A stretch of DNA of 64,000 nt from Dryas octopetala (Eukaryota; Streptophyta; Magnoliopsida; Rosales; Rosaceae). The notes beneath the pieces are model-generated. The model ran no database searches. It was not told the origin of the DNA and saw only the letters and a list, made by a program, of their open reading frames with translations. The position numbers and the translations under genes were made by a program. The stretch is taken from NCBI GenBank assembly GCA_963921425.1, contig OY992839.1, forward strand, positions 188,501 through 252,500, written 5' to 3'. This document shows, one piece after another, positions 53,955 to 64,000 of the stretch (the stretch's first letter is position 1; the number at the start of each line of letters is the position of its first letter).

Positions 53955-55972
53955 TAACGTGACACTATTTGTGGGAAATTTTTTTCTGGTTCCATTCTTT
54001 CCATGGTATAAACATTCCCAATTTTCAATGTTTTGGAAGATGGAAGAGTGAAAGAAGAATATTGAGATCAAGCGGAAATACTTGAGCCATATTTGCTGGT
54101 CAATATTTAGTTTGTTATAATGTGTTTGTGTATTTTTATATTTATTATTCCTCATGCAAGCAAATAGTCTAGTAGAAAAGATTTAAGTTAGTCTAAACTA
54201 ATTATTGAATTTTATCTTTTTTAAGTTATGTTTTTTGCTAGAGTTTTTACAGATCAATGGATAGAATTAGATTGATCGAAGAGGATGTTTTGGCTATGAG
54301 AAAATATGAAGTTTATTTATACTTTGTTTCTCTCTTATTTGTTTATGAGTTTATACTTTATTTCTTAGAATCAAACATCCAGATAAAGGAACACAAATGG
54401 TTGTACCTAGTTTTTGTTTATTCAACAATTCCATTCATTATTTAAAATCAATTCCATTCATTATTTAAAATTCAACGGGAGTGAAATTTTATGATTTTTA
54501 AAATTATAACTAAAGTTTAATAATCAGGTCTATTGATTTTAATTACTAAATTTCAATAATTTTTTAGTTTAGGTATTAAAATTAAATAGCATTTTAAATT
54601 AGGTACTAATTAAAAAGTCAAACAAATTAATAAACTAAAAGGTATTAGAATTTACATATATTACATCACATGCCACTACTATAAAAAAATAAAAATAATA
54701 TTACATCACAAATATTACATTAATTTATACTATATTGTATTAAAAAAATAAATAAATCCAGTCACAACTTAGCTGTGACTGTCTTGGTAAATTGAAAAAG
54801 ACAACTCACACCACTATACTATATATTATTTTGAGTAAAAATATTGTTTTGACCTTTATTTATACTATATTGTAGTATAATTTCTCTAAAAAAAAATCAA
54901 TTGAATCACAACTTAACTGTGACTGTCTCACAACTTAGATGTGAATGTCGTTCAGTCACAACTAAATTTGAAGTTGTGAGTGTCGTACAGTCACAACTAA
55001 ATGTGAAATTGAGACTACATTAGCAAATTTTCAAGATAATATAAAAGTCACAAGGACAATTTTTTCAAAACCTTATAAATTTTAATTAACACTCATCATA
55101 TGTGGGCCAAAGGATAAAAATGTCAAATGGAAAAGGCTCAAATCAAAAGGGCCAACATATTTGTGACCTAATTTAAAAAACTACATTTAAATTTGGTAGT
55201 TTAATTGAAAAATTATATGGTCTTCATGCTATACCAAAAAATTATTGAAATTTGATATTTAATCCTAATTTTCTATTAATAATATTGTAACAATTTTATA
55301 TTACATAATATTGGTACATTAATTTTAATTTTTTTACACATATCAAGTGCTGAGTTCTTGACGGTCATTTTTGAGTGTTTAGTAGTACATTTTAACTTCT
55401 TCTCAATCCCTGGTTTGTTGGCTTTATATTAGGTTTTAATTATGAGATTTTGGGCACAGAGTTAAAATCTAATATGTAGCCTTCACAAACCTCATTTTAT
55501 ATCCTAAGAAGGTATGAAGTGAATCCGTACTCTATATCGTCAAAAAATAAAAAAATAATGACATATTTTTTTGACAAGGTAATAGTTAAAAGGACTTTAT
55601 TTGAATAAAAAAAAAGTTATAAAGTTTTTTTCAAAAAATAAATGTTAGAAAGACTAAATTCTAATTTAAAAAAAAAAAAAAAAAGGCTAGAGAGCTAGAG
55701 GTTCTTAAACAACTTGAAAATAGTTAGCTTAAAAATTTTCAGCCTTTAGATTTATTGTGGACGGCTGAGATTTAAAGCAAAACTCGTGGCCTGAGAAGCC
55801 CTAGTACATGAAGCTTCATTATACACAGGAGAGACGCAACAATTTCCCGCCCGTTACTTTACTCTTCCCTCTTCGGTTGCATACTTCCGCCTCTGTAATC
55901 CCTCCCACCTCCACTGCAACTCAAATTCGTACACTCGGGCTTTGATTTTTTAGTTATTTTAAATTCTCGGAA
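53955..55972. other. Spacer between UTP14 and the lyase fusion gene
   Basis: Very AT-rich. The first 450 bases are UTP14 3' sequence that is partly duplicated at 60300-60800. A cluster of palindromic repeats is listed separately at 54760-55015. The last 200 bases, with CCTCCCACCTCCACTGCAAC, are the likely lyase 5' UTR. No gene seen. Confidence 0.4.
54760..55015. repeat. Palindromic CAGTCACAACT repeat cluster
   Basis: CAGTCACAACTTAGCTGTGA is an inverted repeat on itself. Variants of it recur at about 54905-54925, 54953-54981 and 54988-55010, in both orientations. This may be a degraded fold-back element, with surrounding ACTATATTGTA repeats also present twice. I see no coding content. Confidence 0.6.
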
Positions 55973-59846
<3,874 letters not shown>

Positions 59847-60044
59847 ACTGGTTGTACTTTTTTAATGTGGTCTCATGGCAAAAATTACTTGTTTAAAAAT
59901 ATATTAGCAATTTCGAAAGTCGGATCTCGAAAATCTCTCCTTTTTTTGGGCTAGTTTTGATGACACCTTTTTTTTGGCCAAAGTTTTGATGACACCTTAG
60001 AGGCTTAGACTAGTGAGTAGTGATGAAGATAGTGAGGGATGGTT
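59847..60044. other. 3' flank of the lyase fusion
   Basis: Short stretch containing the likely 3' UTR of the fusion gene and the junction with the duplicated UTP14 segment. A small duplicated motif (TTTTGATGACACCTT) occurs twice at about 59956-60000. Confidence 0.5.
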
Positions 60045-60800
60045 GGTCATAAGAAATCTGGACTGTTGGAGTGTTGGATGCTATTGGATTACGCATGGTG
60101 TCATTGCTCACCTTACTTAAATGCATTCTGTGCAGGTGATGAAGATGTAAGTACGAAACCCATCAGGTCAGTGAGGAGGTGAATACATATCAAAAGGTAC
60201 AGGGCACAAACTGATTGGACAGAAACAGAAGAGAATGAGAGTAAGCAATGGCGGAAAACCGTGACAAAGATGAAGACTTAAGGGCAAGAGTTAATTAACG
60301 TGACACTGTTTCTGGGATTTTTTTCTGGTTCCATTCTTTCCATAATATATACATTCCCAATTTTCAATGTTATGAAGAGAGAGATGTCAAGCGGAAATTA
60401 CTTGAGTTATATCTGCTGGTTAATATTCAGTTATTATAATGTATTTTTTGTATCTTTATTCTTTTTCTTTTCCTGATGCAAGTAACTGTCTGCTTGAAAT
60501 GGTGACTGCTGGAAAAGAATTAGAATTGATTATTGTATTTTTCTTTTTGATAAGTTTTTTTTTTTTTTCCTTTGCTAGAGTTTTTATAGGTCAATGCATA
60601 TAAGTAAAATTTACTGAAGAGGATGTTACATTCTCTTTCTATTTACGAAAAAATATGAAGTTTCTTTATAATTTTTTTTTTCTTTCTCATAGTTTTTTAT
60701 GAGTTAATTTCTTATAATTATGCATCACATAAAGGAATGCAACTGGTTTTGCGCAGCAAACAAAAAAAGCTTTTACCTATCTTATTTTTGTTTATTCAAT
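60045..60800 (+). pseudogene. Duplicate of the UTP14 last exon and 3' flank, broken
   Basis: From GGACTGTTGGA (60060) through TTAAATGCATTCTGTGCAG, GTGATGAAGATGTAAGTACG and the TAATTAACGTGACACTGTTT 3' UTR, this matches the end of UTP14 (about 53705-54110). It also matches the region beyond it (54200-54460 against 60530-60800). A TAA appears five codons into the copied exon, and further small deletions follow. No upstream UTP14 exons are present, so it is a non-functional fragment. Confidence 0.85.
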
Positions 60801-61202
60801 TTATCATTTCATTCTTTTTCCCATCTAAATAGTCCATAATTACAATGCTTGAAAAACCACAAAGCGCTCGTTATTTTTGTATAAAAGCTTTCAAGAATAG
60901 CTTTTAAAAATTACTGTGCGTGGGTCTATTACCAACTTGGAAGGTTTACGCACCAACTTATAAATTAATTACCTCATGGCCAAAAAAATATAAATTAATT
61001 ACCTAATAAGTAATAAACCTTCCACCTATATTTAGACTATTTAGTACCCAATTTAAAATAAAGAATAATTTTCATAAAAACTCTTTTTGTTTTTTGTTTT
61101 GGGTTTAAGCTGGCGCTTTATACCAGGCGCTTCAAAGTTGAAACTGGGAGTGTGGATGCGACTGTGATTGTTACACGAGAAAAGAGCAGAGAAGAAGAAA
61201 CA
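60801..61202. other. Spacer upstream of GCP4
   Basis: AT-rich spacer ending in the GCP4 promoter and 5' UTR. An in-frame ATG at 61152 precedes the chosen GCP4 start but adds residues not expected in the family. Confidence 0.45.
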
Positions 61203-63979
61203 ATGTTACACGAGTTGTTACTTGCACTATTGGGCTACACCGGCGATCTGATAATCGACGAGAGAGAGCATTCCAAGTCTCTCGGAATCGACACTCCCAT
61301 TTCCGACGAACCCACTTTCAAGCTAGCTCCCGATATCTCCTTTATCCAACCCAGCGAAAGGTACTCAAAAATTGAACCCAAACCCTCCAATTGCATATCA
61401 ATCATTTCAGTTTCTACGTTTGTTTCAGGAATCTTATAGAGAAGATCACCACCTTAGGGTTTCACTACAGGGAGCTTGACCGCTTCGCCACCAGGTCTCG
61501 GAATTTAAGCTGGATAAGGTCCGCCAATGTGAGCCCTCTAGCCTCCTCCGACTTGTCCAAGCCCAGAATTGAAAACCCGAGTGTGTACCGTAGGGCCATT
61601 GCCAATGGCATTGTTGAGATACTCTCGGTTTATAAGTCTGCTGTTCTCCACATTGAGCAGAATTTGTTGGCTGACTCCGTCCCCATATTAGCAACTGTAA
61701 CTCAAGGCCTCAATAAGGTCGGTTTTTTAATTTGAATGCCGCACTGTTTGTTAATAATCTTTTTGGTTTGTGTTTCTTATGGGTGGTCAATTGGGTTTTG
61801 CTAGTTTTTTGTGCTTTTGCCGCCTCTATATGAGCTCGTACTGGAGATTGAGCGCGATGACATTCGTGGCGGTCAGCTTCTGAACCTGTTGCACAAACGA
61901 TGCCATTGTGGAGTGCCTGAGTTGCAAACATGCATTCAAAGGTATTTACACCTCCTTTTTCACGTCAGTGTGATAATGTGTATGCTAATTTGAAAAATGA
62001 ATCATAAGCTGATTAGTTTCCAATTTGTTTATTGCTCTCTGTTGGGAGCATAGGCTTCTTTGGCATGCACATCAGGTCATGTATAATCAGCTTGCCGCCT
62101 GGATGGTATATGGGATTCTTCAAGACCAGCATGGAGAGTTTTTCATTAGGAGGTAGTGACTGAAGATATTCCTTTCTTAAGTTTATGCGCAGTTGTTGAA
62201 CTTCCATAATTTATAATGCCTTGTGCCTTTCCCTCTGATATTTCCTTCCATTTTTCAGTTACACTTTACTGGAAATGGTTTATATGGTTGGTTGTATCAC
62301 TTTTCAGGCAGGAAGATAAAGATCTAGATCATGGCTCATCTCATCCAGACATATCTGAAAAGTTGGCACGCATGTCAACGGGCGATACATCTTTAACAGA
62401 TTGGCACTTGGGATTTCATATTTATTTGGTATTGTTGACCCTGTCTTATTTTTTTTACGTGATATATATGTATGGCATCTTGGTGGATCTCTCTTAAAGT
62501 ACTAGAAGGATGCCCTAATTATTTGGGTAGAACTGATGTTTTATTCATATTCCCCCTGTCCCATGTACATCAAGTTTACCGGACTTCAATTTTTTGTTAC
62601 TAGTGCCTCGATTAGAAATCAGACTTTGAAACTTCATTGCTGTTACTTGTGAGTTACATAGTCTTCCTTTTTTTTTGTAGGATATGCTGCCCGAATATAT
62701 CCATATGCGTGTCGCAGAATCAATTTTGTTTGCTGGTAAGGCCATCAGGGTTCTTCGCAATCCAAGCCATGCCTTACGATTTCAGGATGCCATATCTCAT
62801 CAGCAGGTGCCCAGAGGCTCTCAGAAAGTTCAAGGATTTTCAGGACGCTTTCCTTTTCACAAAGACCCTTTTGTGGATAAAGAATTGGTTGGAGAAGAAT
62901 TGCTTCCGCAGTCTGAGGCTGATAAGATTGAAACTATGCTTCTGGAACTAAAGGTTTTTTTTTGCACTATTATTACTTCATGTTCTCTGTGAAATCATTA
63001 TCATGTCATCCCTTATGGTCTTATGTGATAATAAAGGTGTTTTACCTAATAGTCTGCATTTGTTTCATTGTGCCAAAATAAACAACAATGCTAGTCACCA
63101 AATTTTTTCACCAAGATGATGTATCAATATACATGTCAGTTATCCTGTTAGAAATAGATGAGGTCCAGAGTGGGCCCAGATTTGAATAAATGAAATACTG
63201 CCACATCATCTGGTGAACAAATTTGGTGAGTGTAGCATTGCTCGTATTCAAAAATAGTTCTTAACAATCTTTATATTTGTGTCCCTACGCAAGAAATGAT
63301 TTCCCTTATTAAAAATTGAATTCTAAGGGTAAATTACATGTTCATTATGTGCAGGAATCATCTGAGTTTCACAAAAGATCTTTTGAATGTGCTGTTGACT
63401 CAATTCGTGCTATTGCTGCAAGTCATCTTTGGCAGGTGCTGAATGTGACAAATTTGGTCCCTCCATGTTATAGAGTAAAAATTTACTGTATTCCTTCAAT
63501 TTTGCAGCTTGTGGTTGTACGCGCTGACTTGAATGGCCATCTAAAGGCCCTGAAAGACTATTTTCTTTTGGCAAAAGGAGATTTCTTCCAGGTAAGGATG
63601 GAAAATATCTAAAGCTTGCTTCCTTATTTGTTTCAAGTACATAAGTTTTAAACTTTATTTTTATGGGGGTAAGGATATAAACCTTCCCAAAACTTTTAAA
63701 TGAATTGTCATCCTATGACGGCATTTTTATCTTCAGTAGTAATTGAAAAATGGGAAGAATTCTGTTTCTGGAATTATTCTTAAGATAGCTGTGCTGGAAG
63801 TACTGACTCCAGGTTCATATTTAGTAGAGCTTTCCATTTATTTCTTGTGACCACCTGAGATGTTTCCTTATTAGAATGATTTATCATGCCAGTGTTTTCT
63901 TGAAGAGAGTCGCCAGTTGATGCGTCTACCTCCTCGCCAGTCAACTGCTGAGGCTGATCTTATGGTCCCATTTCAACTG
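61203..63979 (+). CDS. GCP4: Gamma-tubulin complex component 4 (GCP4), 5' part
   Basis: GCP4 is part of the gamma-tubulin ring complex that nucleates microtubules. Nine exons are visible: 61203-61360, 61429-61717, 61805-61941, 62054-62152, 62308-62428, 62681-62953, 63355-63435, 63508-63591, 63893-63979. They give 443 aa before the window ends at a splice donor, so the gene continues beyond. I start at MLHELLLALLGYTGDLIIDE, the conserved N-terminus. Further recognisable blocks are ISFIQPSERNLIEKI, NPSVYRRAIANGIVEILSVY, LLNLLHKRCHCGVPELQTC, NQLAAWMVYGIL, the grip-1 region SLTDWHLGFHIYL and ESILFAGKAIRVLRNPSHAL, then SEFHKRSFECAVDSIRAIAA. Splicing keeps frame across all introns. Intron 6 holds a small MITE. 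Confidence 0.94.
63086..63240. mobile_element. Small MITE in GCP4 intron 6 (155 bp)
   Basis: CAATGCTAGTCACCAAATTT on the left is mirrored by AAATTTGGTGAGTGTAGCAT on the right. The symmetry continues inward (TTCACCAAGATGATGT against ACATCATCTGGTGAA), so nearly the whole element folds into a hairpin. No coding capacity. It lies well inside the intron, away from the splice sites. Confidence 0.75.
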
Positions 63980-64000
63980 GTAAGATTAGTATGAAACGAC

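Noticed and set aside
61152..61202. Alternative GCP4 start at 61152
   Set aside because: The 17 extra residues are not expected in the family, which begins MLHELL. A leaky upstream in-frame start cannot be fully excluded.

Overview
This is nuclear DNA from a flowering plant, very probably a core eudicot (my impression is a rosid such as Rosaceae, low confidence). The genes have short GT-AG introns, AT-rich spacers and many MITEs. Gene content and order match two Arabidopsis segments as I remember them. SEC15B, two DUF538 genes, SAG21/LEA5, PARP2 and UTP14 follow the AT4G02350-AT4G02400 order. U1A plus MIR164 matches the AT2G47580/AT2G47585 pair. A 200-N assembly gap (6606-6805) removes the 3' end of the SEC15B gene.

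Layout. RPL18 (minus, 1147-2634) and SEC15B (plus, from 4783) are divergent across a 2.1 kb spacer. From about 8.2 to 25.1 kb lies a lineage-specific accessory block: five minus-strand copies of a small secreted pectin-methylesterase/invertase-inhibitor (PMEI) gene (three intact, two broken), a decayed pectin methylesterase fragment, several MITE-like insertions, and a full-length L1-type LINE (16722-22677) with an intact 1362-aa ORF2. The duplicated flanks of the PMEI copies act as natural empty sites that date and delimit the insertions. Then come two tandem DUF538 genes (25.2-27.0 kb), a mitochondrial LEA_3/SAG21-like gene (minus, 30.6-31.1 kb) with ABRE/G-box motifs upstream, U1A (33.5-35.8 kb), PARP2 (18 exons, 36.9-42.1 kb, one GC-AG intron), a MIR164 hairpin (44.56-44.67 kb), a 500-bp hAT-type MITE (46.67-47.17 kb) and UTP14 (48.6-54.0 kb).

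The most unusual locus is adenylosuccinate lyase (55973-59846). A tandem genomic duplication has joined the last coding exon of copy A, with no stop codon, to the middle of exon 1 of copy B in the same frame. All introns keep phase, so one 1063-aa protein with two lyase modules is predicted. A broken copy of the UTP14 last exon follows it. The window ends inside GCP4 (gamma-tubulin complex component 4).

Functionally the conserved genes are housekeeping: ribosome and ribosome-assembly proteins, splicing, exocytosis, DNA-damage response, purine synthesis and microtubule nucleation. The accessory block concerns cell-wall pectin control and transposons. Exon coordinates were built by hand from splice signals and reading frame, and no database search was run.
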